DNA of 64,000 nt from an uncultured Clostridia bacterium (lineage in GTDB: Bacteria > Bacillota > Clostridia > Oscillospirales > CAG-272): assembly GCA_944381075.1 (NCBI GenBank), contig CALWJT010000011.1, positions 23,590 through 87,589 of the forward strand, written 5' to 3'. Of this stretch, positions 42,443-51,054 are shown piece after piece. The notes beneath the pieces are model-generated. The model searched no databases. It was given only the letters and a program-made list of their open reading frames with translations, and was not told the origin of the DNA. Each line of letters begins with the position of its first letter. Position 1 is the first letter of the stretch. The translations under genes and the position numbers were made by a program.

Positions 42443-44656
42443 ATGGCAAGAGCGAAAAGCAAAAAAACGGAAAAAAAGGAAATCACGCCGGCGGAGGTCA
42501 TGCTCCAGCCGATCACCGATACCATCGAAAAAAATTACATGCCGTACGTCATGAGCGTCATCGTGTCTCGTGCGATCCCGGAAATCGACGGCTTCAAGCC
42601 CTCGCACAGAAAGCTCCTTTATACGATGTATAAGATGGGGCTGCTCACCGGGCCCCGGACCAAAAGCGCCAATGTCGTCGGACAGACGATGCGGCTCAAT
42701 CCCCACGGAGACATGGCGATCTATGAGACGCTTGTCCGTCTCACGCGCGGAAACGAAGCGCTGCTGCACCCGCTCATCGATTCCAAGGGAAGCTTCGGCA
42801 AGGTATACAGCCGCGATATGGCGTTCGCCGCGTCGCGATACACCGAGGTCAAGCTTGACCCGATCTGCGCGGAGATCTTCCGCGGCATCGACCGCGACGC
42901 CGTCGATTTTGTCGACAACTATGACAACACCATGAAGGAGCCGGTCCTGCTCCCGACGGCGTTCCCGAACATCCTCGTATCCCCGAACATGGGCATCGCC
43001 GTCGGAATGGCGAGCCAGATCTGCTCCTTCAATCTCGGCGAGGTCTGCGACGGCGCCATCGCCGTGCTGAAAAATGCAGGGACGACGACGGACGAGCTGC
43101 TCGACATCATCAAGGCGCCGGACTTCTCCGTCGGAGGGCTTCTCATTTATAACCGCGACCGCATGCGCGAGGTCTACGAGACCGGACGCGGCAACATCAC
43201 GCTGCGCGCCCGCTACGTCTATGACAAGGACGCGGGCTGCATCGATATTTTGGAGATTCCCTACTCGACCTCCATCGAGCTTATCCTGAAAAAGCTTACG
43301 GATATGATTAAAGCGGGCACGCTGAAGGAAGTGACCGACGTGCGCGACGAGATCGACCTCAACGGCTTCAAGCTGACGCTCGACCTGCGCCGCGGGACCG
43401 ATCCGGACAAGCTCATGACCAAGCTTTACAAAAAAACGCCGCTGGAGGATGCCTTCGCCTGCAACTTCAATGTACTCATCGACGGCGCGCCGCGGCAGCT
43501 CGGTCTGCGCGGCATCCTCGACGAATGGATCCGATTCCGGATGACCTGCGTAAAGCGGGAGCTGTCCTTCGACCTTGCCAAGAAGTGCGAAAAGCTCCAT
43601 CTGCTGCTCGGACTCGGTGAGATCCTGCTCGACATCGACAAAGCGATCAAAATCGTGCGGGAAACGGAAAAAGACGACGAGGTCGTCCCGAACCTCATGG
43701 CAGGCTTCGGCATCGACGAGGTGCAGGCGGAATACATCGCGGAGATCAAGCTGCGTCATTTGAACCGCGAATATATTTTGGAGCGTATCAAGGAGATCGA
43801 GCAGCTTCAAAAGGAAATCGCGGAGATCAAATCCATCATTGAATCCGAACGCAAGCTGAAAAATCGCATCGTCAAGCAGTTAGAGGAGATCAAGGCAAAA
43901 TATGCCGTCCCGCGCAAGACCAAGCTCGTCTTTGAGGACAGCGTCGAGGAATACGACGAAAAGGATTTCGTTGAAAACTACAATGTCAAGCTGATCCTCA
44001 CCCGTGAGGGCTATTTCAAGAAGATCACGCTCCAGTCTCTGCGCGGCGGGGACGAGCAGGCGCTCAAGCCCGGAGACGAGGTCACGCAGATGGAGGACGC
44101 CGAAAATATCTCGGAGATCCTCTTTGTCAGCGACAGACAGAAGATCTATAAGGCGAAAGCAAGCGAATTCGAATCCAAGAAGGCCTCCCAGCTCGGCGAT
44201 TACGTTCCCGCGAAGCTCGGCTTCGAGGAGGGAGAGCGCGTCATGGCGATGAAGCCTCTCGCCGGCTATCCCGAAGACCAGTATTTCGTCTATCTTTTTG
44301 AAAACGGAAAGGGCGTGCGCGTCCCCGTATCCTCCTACGAAACCAAGGCCTCGCGCAAAAAGCTCGTCGGCGCCTATTCTGACGCTTCCCCGCTTGTCGG
44401 CGCGTTTTATGAGGAGGCGCCGTTCGACCTGCTGCTCGCAAGCGACGCGGGCAAGGCGATCTATATCAATACCAAGCTGATTCCGGTGAAAGCGACGAGG
44501 ACTGCCTCCGGCGCGACGCTGTTTTCTCTGAAAAAGGGACAGAAGGTCGTCCTCGCCACGCGGACCCCTGAGCGTCACTATAAAAACTATGAAAAATGCC
44601 GGAAGATAAAAGTTCCCGCCGCGGGAAGCTCGGTCGAAAAAATCGAAAAAGAATAA
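42443..44656 (+). CDS. type IIA topoisomerase subunit A, ParC-like (divergent)
   Basis: 737-aa breakage-reunion subunit. SRAIPEIDGFKPSHRKLL starts the winged-helix region; the catalytic Tyr133 is in AASRYTE. The C-terminal beta-pinwheel (about 490-737) lacks the GyrA box, so it should not supercoil: topoisomerase IV-like. In the quinolone-determining region the Ser83-equivalent is Met91 and the Asp87-equivalent is Glu95 (NPHGDMAIYE), predicting weak quinolone binding. GAAAGGAA precedes the start. 35 bases after the B subunit. Confidence 0.92.
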   Translation: MARAKSKKTEKKEITPAEVMLQPITDTIEKNYMPYVMSVIVSRAIPEIDGFKPSHRKLLYTMYKMGLLTGPRTKSANVVGQTMRLNPHGDMAIYETLVRLTRGNEALLHPLIDSKGSFGKVYSRDMAFAASRYTEVKLDPICAEIFRGIDRDAVDFVDNYDNTMKEPVLLPTAFPNILVSPNMGIAVGMASQICSFNLGEVCDGAIAVLKNAGTTTDELLDIIKAPDFSVGGLLIYNRDRMREVYETGRGNITLRARYVYDKDAGCIDILEIPYSTSIELILKKLTDMIKAGTLKEVTDVRDEIDLNGFKLTLDLRRGTDPDKLMTKLYKKTPLEDAFACNFNVLIDGAPRQLGLRGILDEWIRFRMTCVKRELSFDLAKKCEKLHLLLGLGEILLDIDKAIKIVRETEKDDEVVPNLMAGFGIDEVQAEYIAEIKLRHLNREYILERIKEIEQLQKEIAEIKSIIESERKLKNRIVKQLEEIKAKYAVPRKTKLVFEDSVEEYDEKDFVENYNVKLILTREGYFKKITLQSLRGGDEQALKPGDEVTQMEDAENISEILFVSDRQKIYKAKASEFESKKASQLGDYVPAKLGFEEGERVMAMKPLAGYPEDQYFVYLFENGKGVRVPVSSYETKASRKKLVGAYSDASPLVGAFYEEAPFDLLLASDAGKAIYINTKLIPVKATRTASGATLFSLKKGQKVVLATRTPERHYKNYEKCRKIKVPAAGSSVEKIEKE

Positions 44657-44677
44657 ATCGCCAAAGGAGGCTCTGCC

Positions 44678-45322
44678 ATGAAGGTCCTCATTGCCATAAG
44701 GGACGCCGTATATGCAAGGATGCTGGAGCTCGAATTTTCCGAACGCAGGATTTCCTGTGAAATGGTTTTTCACGCCGGACAGACGGATGCCGTCTTCGAG
44801 GATGTCAGGCTTGCCGTCATTGACGCGGGGCTGCTGCTTGACGGCATGATTGCGCCTCCCCCCTCCTGCGAGGCCATCGTCATCGGCTATCCGGAGGAGC
44901 TCGCCCGCATCCCGACGCAGGAACTGACCCGTTATTATGCAGTCGTGCGTCCATTCGTCGTCGAGGATTTTCTGGATGCCGTGTTCGTTGAAAACGGCGC
45001 AGGCAAGGAGGAGCTGCGTCCGCAGAGACGAAAGCCGCCCTCGCAATTCCTCGCACTGGATGAAGCACTGCGCTCCGCCTACTATAAAGGGGAAAAAATC
45101 GAGCTCACCGCCCGCGAATTCGCCCTGCTGCGCCTGCTGCTGGAAAACAAGGGAAGGCCTGTTTCCCGCGCGGAAGCACTGGAACGCGTATTTGAAGATT
45201 CTGAAAACGATACGAACGTCGTCGACGTCTATATCAATTATCTGCGCACCAAAATCGATAACCGTTTCCGGATCCGCCTCATCTCCACGGTCAGGGGCTG
45301 CGGCTATATGATTTCCGATTGA
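44678..45322 (+). CDS. OmpR-family response regulator with degenerate receiver
   Basis: 214 aa. The C-terminal winged helix (about residues 125-213) is typical: LTAREFALLRLLLENKGRPVSR, NVVDVYINYLRTKID and the ISTVRGCGYMI wing. The N-terminal receiver-like domain has one Asp at the phosphoacceptor strand (AVIDAGLL) but lacks the acidic pair; so it is probably not regulated by normal phosphorylation. No histidine kinase is nearby. It follows the topoisomerase A gene by 21 bases with AAAGGAGG. Its targets are unknown. Confidence 0.78.
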   Translation: MKVLIAIRDAVYARMLELEFSERRISCEMVFHAGQTDAVFEDVRLAVIDAGLLLDGMIAPPPSCEAIVIGYPEELARIPTQELTRYYAVVRPFVVEDFLDAVFVENGAGKEELRPQRRKPPSQFLALDEALRSAYYKGEKIELTAREFALLRLLLENKGRPVSRAEALERVFEDSENDTNVVDVYINYLRTKIDNRFRIRLISTVRGCGYMISD

Positions 45323-45379
45323 TTCTCGTGCCCTTCCTGTGAAAAAATCCCGCAAGATCTGCATTTTTTTCATATTTTT

Positions 45380-45408
45380 GTATAAGCCGCAAAATTCTGG
45401 CGACAATA
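45380..45408 (+). promoter_or_regulatory. sigma-F-like promoter before the spoIIQ-like gene
   Basis: GTATA, 14-base spacer, GGCGACAATA. It matches the forespore sigma-F pattern (GYATA ... GGnnAnAnT). In B. subtilis spoIIQ is sigma-F dependent, which supports the gene's identity. Confidence 0.65.
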
Positions 45409-45450
45409 GAAACAGTCCACTTAGCCGAAAGGCGGAAAGGAATTGTTTTT

Positions 45451-46125
45451 ATGAATCAGAATCAAAAGAAAAAGCAGATGACGCGCGGACTTACCATCGC
45501 GCTGGCGCTCCTTGTCGTTGCCGCAATCGTCGTTACCATCGTCGCCGTCGTATCCAGCAAGCGCACAAAGCCCAACCCCTCCGATACGACCGGAACGACG
45601 CCCGGCCAGACCACCGGAACAACGGCGCCCGAGCAGACGACAAAGCCCGGCGACGAACCGATTGTTGCCGATGACGTGACGTTCATTTCTCCTGTGACAA
45701 ACGGCAACATATCAAAGGAATGGTCTGCCGAAATCCCGGTCTATTCGGACACGATGGAGGACTACCGCGTCCATCTCGGCGTTGACATCGAGGCGGATGC
45801 CGGCACTCCCGTTTACGCCGCAGCGGACGGAATCATCGAATCCGTCACGCTGGATCCGATGATGGGCCAAACCATCGTCATCTCCCATAACGGCGGCTAT
45901 AAGTCCGTCTATCAGAACCTTCAGACCGTGATCCCCGAAGGCATCGCCGAGGGCGTCACCGTCAAGGCGGGCGATGAGATCGGCGCAATCGGAGATACCG
46001 CGCTCGTGGAAATTTCCCAGTCTCCTCACCTCCATTTTGAAATCTACAAAGATGACAAATGCGAGGATCCCCTCACGTATGTCACGGTCACTCCGATCGA
46101 CGACGAAACGTATTACGAGGACTAA
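45451..46125 (+). CDS. spoIIQ: M23-family endopeptidase, SpoIIQ-like
   Basis: 224 aa: an N-terminal membrane helix (residues 13-34), a Thr/Pro tether (about 43-70), then an M23 (LytM) domain. The zinc motif is intact: HxxxD at His108/Asp112 (HLGVD) and HxH at His193/195 (HLHFE), unlike the B. subtilis protein whose first His is replaced. Size, topology and a sigma-F-like promoter make it the clostridial SpoIIQ, which with SpoIIIAH joins the mother cell and forespore. Symbol inferred; a general cell-wall M23 enzyme is the alternative. Confidence 0.8.
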   Translation: MNQNQKKKQMTRGLTIALALLVVAAIVVTIVAVVSSKRTKPNPSDTTGTTPGQTTGTTAPEQTTKPGDEPIVADDVTFISPVTNGNISKEWSAEIPVYSDTMEDYRVHLGVDIEADAGTPVYAAADGIIESVTLDPMMGQTIVISHNGGYKSVYQNLQTVIPEGIAEGVTVKAGDEIGAIGDTALVEISQSPHLHFEIYKDDKCEDPLTYVTVTPIDDETYYED

Positions 46126-46139
46126 TAGAATTGCCAGAA

Positions 46140-46173
46140 GCAAAAAAGGAAGGCGGCGGCCTTCCTTTTTTGC
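46140..46173 (+). terminator. terminator of the spoIIQ-like gene
   Basis: GGAAGGC, loop GGCG, GCCTTCC with T6 after it, and flanking A/T pairs extending the stem. Confidence 0.85.
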
Positions 46174-46399
46174 TTTGCTCTGTCATGACAAGCTGTTCGG
46201 AAGCATATATATTTGGCAGAAAGGTTAAAAGGAAGCCCGCTTGTGATTTAAAATGTGAAATTCTCCAAAAAAGACAGCTTTAGACAATCCGCGCGTTTTT
46301 ACCGCATGAAAAATCACACAAACTTAACAAAAAAAGTATGAGAAGACATAAATTTATTGAAAATCGAAGGCATTTTAAAGCACTATTTTTTTATGGGTA
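46174..46399. other. AT-rich intergenic region
   Basis: About 225 bases, clearly more AT-rich than the genes around it, with a short open frame but no ribosome site. Only the downstream promoter is recognised. Confidence 0.4.
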
Positions 46400-46428
46400 T
46401 TGACAAAATTCAAGTTTGGTGATACAAT
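46400..46428 (+). promoter_or_regulatory. strong promoter of the first Thr-tethered lipoprotein
   Basis: TTGACA, 17-base spacer, TACAAT: near-consensus. Confidence 0.85.
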
Positions 46429-46515
46429 AACAGTAATCACGGTGCGAGGTATTTTCAGACGATATCTTGTACGGTAAGAAAAATCTTTAATTCTAAAAAA
46501 GGAGATTCTATTTGT

Positions 46516-47631
46516 ATGAAGAGACTTTTATCACTCTTGCTGGTAGTTGTTATGCTCTTCGCTGTACTTGCTATGGTCGGCTGTGGTGATGATCCGGAAG
46601 AGACGACGACTGCGGCGCCCGGTACGACAGCCACAACCGGTACCTCGAACACAACGGGCACGACAGCTACAACGTCTGACACAACGACGTCCGGTACAAC
46701 GGCTACAACGTCTGACACGACGACGTCCGACACAACGACGTCTGATACGACTAAGCCCACAGAAACCACCTCGTCGGAGCCTGCCGATGACACGACGATC
46801 ACGTCCGGCACGACGGTTCCGCTCTATGCTCGTTTCGATTTCGGTACGGACACCAAGGCGGAAGCAGAAGGAAAGACTTCTCACGAATACATCGTGAGCA
46901 TTCTTACGTATGACTCCTCCAGCCTCACCATCGAATTCACCGAGGATACCATGGTGATCTGGGCTACAAAGAGCTACACATCCGGCATGGATACCGGCGC
47001 TTTTGCTATCTGCTTCGATAATATCGTTACATACGATTTCGACGAGCAGCTCAGACCGGGCTGGGGCACTTGGGTCGGTTATCCGATTTCCACCGCCAAT
47101 GTCGGCAAGGGCTGGCAGGGCCATCATCAGTACATGAAGATCCGTATCCTCAATCCTACGGACAACAACATGATCTCCATGCAGTTCGCAGTTCCTGGTC
47201 AGTCTTATTCGACGACACAGATCGCGTCCTACATGTTCCTGCAGGGCGGCGCTCCCACCTCGTCGAGCACGGACAATCTCACCGCAACACCCACCAACGA
47301 ATGGAAGTCCTACATCTATGACATCCAGTTCCTTGCATGGGCAGGACGTCAGGAAACACAGTCCGGCGGCGCTCGCAACTACTTCGGTCACGTGGAAGAT
47401 GCAAGAGAGACGGGAGATGTCGGTGCAAACAACTGGAACTGGCAGAACTCTCAGGAAATCGCATCTCTTCGTTTCCACCTGCTTGGTGCTTACGGTTCCG
47501 GCAAAGCCGATACTCGTAAGAACATCAATCAGGGAGACCACGTAGAGGTCGACTACATCATCTTCGGTTCTTCTCTGGATCAGCTGAATGCTTACACCAG
47601 CTACATCGAGGATTCCTCGAACGCAGCATAA
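46516..47631 (+). CDS. Thr-rich-tethered surface lipoprotein of unknown fold (paralogue A)
   Basis: 371 aa. Type II signal peptide with lipobox LAMVGC (Cys23), a Thr/Ser/Gly tether (about 27-105), then a globular domain of about 265 residues. That domain contains EYIVSILTYDSS, HHQYMKIRILNPTDNNMIS and VEVDYIIFGSS near the end. The late VDYIIF strand is reminiscent of jelly-roll carbohydrate-binding domains, an impression only. The next gene encodes a paralogue. GGAG ribosome site, strong promoter and terminator indicate high expression. Confidence 0.82.
   Translation: MKRLLSLLLVVVMLFAVLAMVGCGDDPEETTTAAPGTTATTGTSNTTGTTATTSDTTTSGTTATTSDTTTSDTTTSDTTKPTETTSSEPADDTTITSGTTVPLYARFDFGTDTKAEAEGKTSHEYIVSILTYDSSSLTIEFTEDTMVIWATKSYTSGMDTGAFAICFDNIVTYDFDEQLRPGWGTWVGYPISTANVGKGWQGHHQYMKIRILNPTDNNMISMQFAVPGQSYSTTQIASYMFLQGGAPTSSSTDNLTATPTNEWKSYIYDIQFLAWAGRQETQSGGARNYFGHVEDARETGDVGANNWNWQNSQEIASLRFHLLGAYGSGKADTRKNINQGDHVEVDYIIFGSSLDQLNAYTSYIEDSSNAA
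46666..46729 (+). repeat. direct repeat in the Thr-tether coding DNA
   Basis: A 28-base unit beginning GCTACAACGTCTGACAC occurs at 46666-46693 and 46702-46729 with a single mismatch. It encodes ATTSDTTTS-like tether repeats and could allow length change by slippage or recombination. Confidence 0.75.
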
Positions 47632-47650
47632 TCAAAAATTAAAATTTTTG

Positions 47651-47683
47651 AAAAGACGCTTCCTTTTGGAAGCGTCTTTTTTC
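47651..47683 (+). terminator. terminator of lipoprotein A
   Basis: 13-bp stem AAAAGACGCTTCC / GGAAGCGTCTTTT, loop TTTT, then TTC. Confidence 0.9.
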
Positions 47684-47911
47684 TAACATTTTCAAGCATA
47701 TGCCGGTGCATAACGTTCCATTCAACTGCAAAAACTCAAATTACGGAAAAGCGAAAATTTCTTTTGCTTTGCGCCCCAAGCAGACGAAAATGCGACTTCC
47801 CTGCGTCTGCGGGACGAAGATGCTGACCGTGATCGTCTCAGCAATCCTATCCGTACGATTAAAATTGCCGTTTCACGCATCCGCGTTTGACGGCGGAATG
47901 GAACGATTATC

Positions 47912-49087
47912 ATGAAAAAAATCCTGATTCTTATCAGCAGTCTGCTGATATTTTGCCTCGTCCTTACCGGATGCTTCGGAGATGCAGATGAGACGACGAC
48001 GGGTGGCACCGGCGGAAAAGAAACCACATCCGGGACCGCAGGCACAAGCAGTACGACCGGTCATACCGGCATGACCTCCGGGACCGACCATATGACCGAC
48101 ATCGTCACGGGGGATGACAGCTCTTCCTCCGAGATCATCACAGGCAATCCGGAAGGCACGACAACAGCACAGCACGTGGGACCGGACACCTCCCCCTTTT
48201 CCACAACCCTCCCGATATTTGCCCGTCTGGACTTCGGGACCAAATCCTTTGCCCAGGACAACAAAATGACCACACACGAATATATCGTCGGACTGATGAC
48301 CTATAACAATGAATTTTTGTCCGTCGAATTTACCGAGGACACTCTCAAGCTCACGGCAAAAAAGGATGGGACCTTTCAAGCCGCCGGAGAAGCTGCAAGC
48401 ACGGACGACTCCCAGTATTTTCTTCGCGGCACCAACACCTGCTATTACGCCATGAATGATTTTGCCATCCACTTTGACAAGCTCATTTCCTATGACTTTG
48501 ACGACGAGCTGCGCTCCGGCTATGGGACATGGGCAAATTTTCCCTTCACATTCGATAATGTTGGAAAAGAGGATATGTGGCGCGGGTATCACCAATATAT
48601 GAAGATCCGAATTGCAAATCCGACGGACAACGATAAGATCGCTGTCCAATTCAACAACGCGACAGCCTACGCCTCCACTCAATTCATGGTCATGTCGATC
48701 GGAAAGCAGAAAGCGAATTTTGAAACCTATATCTATGACCTCTGCTATGCGGCGAATTACGCCTCCGGCAAGGGCGTACTGCTTCCCGGACAAGCCCCTG
48801 GGAACAACTGGACATGGAAGCAAAACACCGCCGTTTCCGGATTGAAATTCCACCTTCTCGGTTCTACCTGCTCCTATGCCAACGCTTATCTGAACAACGC
48901 CTTTGCAGAAGGCGAAACCGCAGCGGATTATGACGTCTATGCCGAATACTTCAACCGTCTGGACAGCAGGGCCCTCATCAAAGCCGGCAGCACCGTAGAA
49001 ATCGATTATATCGTTTTCGGTTCGACCCCCGGACAGCTGCGAGGATATCACAGCTATATGGAATCGTCTTCCATGGCGGAGACTTAA
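47912..49087 (+). CDS. Thr-rich-tethered surface lipoprotein of unknown fold (paralogue B)
   Basis: 391 aa. Lipobox LVLTGC (Cys21), Ser/Thr/Gly tether (about 28-100), and a domain aligned along its length with the preceding lipoprotein: HEYIVGLMTYNN, YHQYMKIRIANPTDNDKIA, VEIDYIVFGSTPG. Lengths differ mainly in an insert (about 150-170, a Cys/Asp-rich loop). The two genes are tandem duplicates that have diverged. No strong promoter found; it may be read from its own weak start or by leak-through. Function unknown; surface ligand or polysaccharide binding is a guess. Confidence 0.8.
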   Translation: MKKILILISSLLIFCLVLTGCFGDADETTTGGTGGKETTSGTAGTSSTTGHTGMTSGTDHMTDIVTGDDSSSSEIITGNPEGTTTAQHVGPDTSPFSTTLPIFARLDFGTKSFAQDNKMTTHEYIVGLMTYNNEFLSVEFTEDTLKLTAKKDGTFQAAGEAASTDDSQYFLRGTNTCYYAMNDFAIHFDKLISYDFDDELRSGYGTWANFPFTFDNVGKEDMWRGYHQYMKIRIANPTDNDKIAVQFNNATAYASTQFMVMSIGKQKANFETYIYDLCYAANYASGKGVLLPGQAPGNNWTWKQNTAVSGLKFHLLGSTCSYANAYLNNAFAEGETAADYDVYAEYFNRLDSRALIKAGSTVEIDYIVFGSTPGQLRGYHSYMESSSMAET

Positions 49088-49110
49088 TGCAAAGGCTGCA
49101 ATTCGTCATG

Positions 49111-49162
49111 GGAAAGCGGACAGGAAAACGAAAATATTCCCATCTGTTTTCCTGTCCTTTCC
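49111..49162 (+). terminator. long hairpin after lipoprotein B, possible terminator
   Basis: GGACAGGAAAAC / GTTTTCCTGTCC with outer GGAAAG/CTTTCC pairing, 16-nt loop; no T tract follows, so termination is uncertain. Confidence 0.45.
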
Positions 49163-49267
49163 AATGCTTGCCGAATCATATACAAAGTTAATTTTGTATT
49201 CTTGTTCAAAATTTTCTAATTATTTTATGAAAAATAACGAAAATCCTCCAGAAACAAGCGATAAGTA

Positions 49268-49296
49268 TTGACAAATTCCGCATACAATGCTATACT
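49268..49296 (+). promoter_or_regulatory. strong promoter of the solute-binding lipoprotein
   Basis: TTGACA, 17-base spacer, TATACT. Confidence 0.85.
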
Positions 49297-49374
49297 ATTT
49301 GGTAGAAACGTTCGCGTTCTTTTTTACGTTTTTTGCGAACGGTTAAAAATTTTCAAGCAAAGGAGATTCATTTT

Positions 49375-50934
49375 ATGAAGAGATTTCTGGCAATTGTTCT
49401 GTCTCTCTCGATGATTCTCGTTGTGTGTCTGATGGCAGGATGCGGCGATGACCCCGCGGAAACGACGGGCGCCTCCTCCACGACCAACACCACGGCAGGA
49501 AGCGGGAGCGACAACACATCAGGAACAGATACGCCGGGAGAAACGACAGGCGGCACGGATGGTACAAGCGATACGACCGAGTCGACACCGGATACCACGG
49601 CCGAGCCTGATGGCTACAGCAAGCCTTATGGCTTTGAGAACGTCGATTTCGGCGGCGCGACCTTTACCATCGCTGCAGACGACGGTGTCACTGACGGCTG
49701 GAACGCTGCGAAGGAAGTATATTCCGATGGCACCGACACCATCAGCGTTGCGGTCCGTTTGAGAAACGACACGATGGCGAAGCTTTACAACTGCACCATT
49801 AAAGTAGAGGCAACCGCCGACCCGGGTTCGCTCGTACAGGCGGACATCACCGGCGGTCAGGAGAACATCCAGCTGTACACTGTAAAATACGGTGGAAAAA
49901 CCACGGCAGAAGCGGGTCAGGTCTATAACCTTTACAACCTCGGAATCGATTTCGAGAATACATGGTGGGACCAGAACTTCGTGGATACCTACAGCATTAA
50001 GAAAACCGACGGTACCATGACGCTTTATACGATTATCGGTGACTTTGCGCTTTCTTCTTTCAGCGCAACGCACGCGATCATGGTCAACAAGACTGTGCTG
50101 GAGAATTCTCCGATCACAGACAACATCTATGATCTTGTCAGAAACAAAGAATGGACGATGGATAAATTCGTCGAAATGATTATCGCATCTGCTCAGGATA
50201 CGAGCGGTAACTCGGAATATCATTATTCTGAGGGCGATATTCTGGGATGGGTCAGAACCGCTCATGCGGCACACGGTCTGCATGTCGCCTCCGGCCTTTC
50301 CATCATTGAAAACAACGACGGCGCGCTGAGCCTTTCTGTTACGAACAACGCAAGCGCATGGAACGATGTGATCGATACCGCTATCACGGTTTGGAACACG
50401 ACCGGTGCCGAGACGCTCGGTTATACCGATGTTCAGACTGCGATGGAGGGTGCAAGAACGCTCTTCGCTTCCGAGGTTCTGGATGTTCTGGAAAGAATGA
50501 AGGATACCGAAGGTGTTTCCGTTGGTCTGGTTCCCTATCCGCTCTACAGCGAGACACAGGAAAATTACGCACACTACGTCGACAACCACTTCTATGCATA
50601 TGCGGTACCGACCTCTGTTTCCGATATCACAAGAATGGGCCAGTTCCTCGAGGTCTATGGATTCCATTCCAAGTATCTCGTTCGTCCGGCTTGGATCGAG
50701 GCTTACAGCTATGAATACTGCAACGATGCGGATTCCGCTGAGATGCTCGAAATCATCCTCGACACCCGCACCTATGATCCCGGATATCTGTGGTGGTCCG
50801 GCAATGAAGGCTACTTCAGCGGCTTTATTACGGATGGCACCAACAATGTTACAAGATGGGCTGACAGAAATGCAGCTACCATTGCAAACGACATCCAGAC
50901 GACCGTTGAGAAGATTAGCTCTCACGAAGCTTGA
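49375..50934 (+). CDS. extracellular solute-binding protein, lipoprotein
   Basis: 519 aa. Lipobox LMAGC (Cys23), a short Thr/Gly-rich tether (about 28-80), then a large bilobed domain of the extracellular solute-binding (type 1, sugar-like) superfamily: FGGATFTIAADDG..., VAVRLRNDTMAKLYN and the late FLEVYGFHSKYLVRP region. No ABC permease or ATPase genes are adjacent, so it may serve a distant transporter or act as a surface receptor. AAAGGAGA ribosome site, strong own promoter and terminator. Its tether resembles those of the two lipoproteins before it, but the domain is different. Confidence 0.82.
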   Translation: MKRFLAIVLSLSMILVVCLMAGCGDDPAETTGASSTTNTTAGSGSDNTSGTDTPGETTGGTDGTSDTTESTPDTTAEPDGYSKPYGFENVDFGGATFTIAADDGVTDGWNAAKEVYSDGTDTISVAVRLRNDTMAKLYNCTIKVEATADPGSLVQADITGGQENIQLYTVKYGGKTTAEAGQVYNLYNLGIDFENTWWDQNFVDTYSIKKTDGTMTLYTIIGDFALSSFSATHAIMVNKTVLENSPITDNIYDLVRNKEWTMDKFVEMIIASAQDTSGNSEYHYSEGDILGWVRTAHAAHGLHVASGLSIIENNDGALSLSVTNNASAWNDVIDTAITVWNTTGAETLGYTDVQTAMEGARTLFASEVLDVLERMKDTEGVSVGLVPYPLYSETQENYAHYVDNHFYAYAVPTSVSDITRMGQFLEVYGFHSKYLVRPAWIEAYSYEYCNDADSAEMLEIILDTRTYDPGYLWWSGNEGYFSGFITDGTNNVTRWADRNAATIANDIQTTVEKISSHEA

Positions 50935-50954
50935 TTTCATCATAAAGACAAAAG

Positions 50955-50992
50955 AAAAAGGACAGGGCCATACGGCTCTGCCCTTTTTTATA
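50955..50992 (+). terminator. terminator of the solute-binding protein gene
   Basis: AAAAAGGACAGGGCC / GGCTCTGCCCTTTTTT with one mismatch; T6 tail. It is 20 bases after the stop. Confidence 0.8.
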
Positions 50993-51004
50993 TTTCCCAT
51001 CAGC

Positions 51005-51034
51005 AAAACAGCCGCAGTTTCCTGCGGCTGTTTT
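51005..51034. terminator. second hairpin upstream of the 6S RNA
   Basis: AAAACAGCCGCAG / CTGCGGCTGTTTT with a TTTC loop: perfect 13-bp stem, a backup terminator or insulator before the RNA gene. Confidence 0.7.
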
Positions 51035-51054
51035 CAAGATTCGAATCAATAGAA

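Noticed and set aside
42197-43810. 537-codon minus-strand frame opposite the topoisomerase genes
   Set aside because: Shadow of parC/parE-like genes with conserved catalytic motifs; repetitive Asp/Val/Arg composition typical of antisense frames.
43880-45406. 508-codon minus-strand frame opposite parC-like and regulator genes
   Set aside because: Antisense shadow with no start signal.
46600-46760. CRISPR-like repeats
   Set aside because: The repeat is in-frame Thr/Ser tether code with no regular spacers.
46516-50934. ABC sugar transporter operon
   Set aside because: Only one solute-binding protein; no permease or ATPase genes, and the other two lipoproteins have a different domain.
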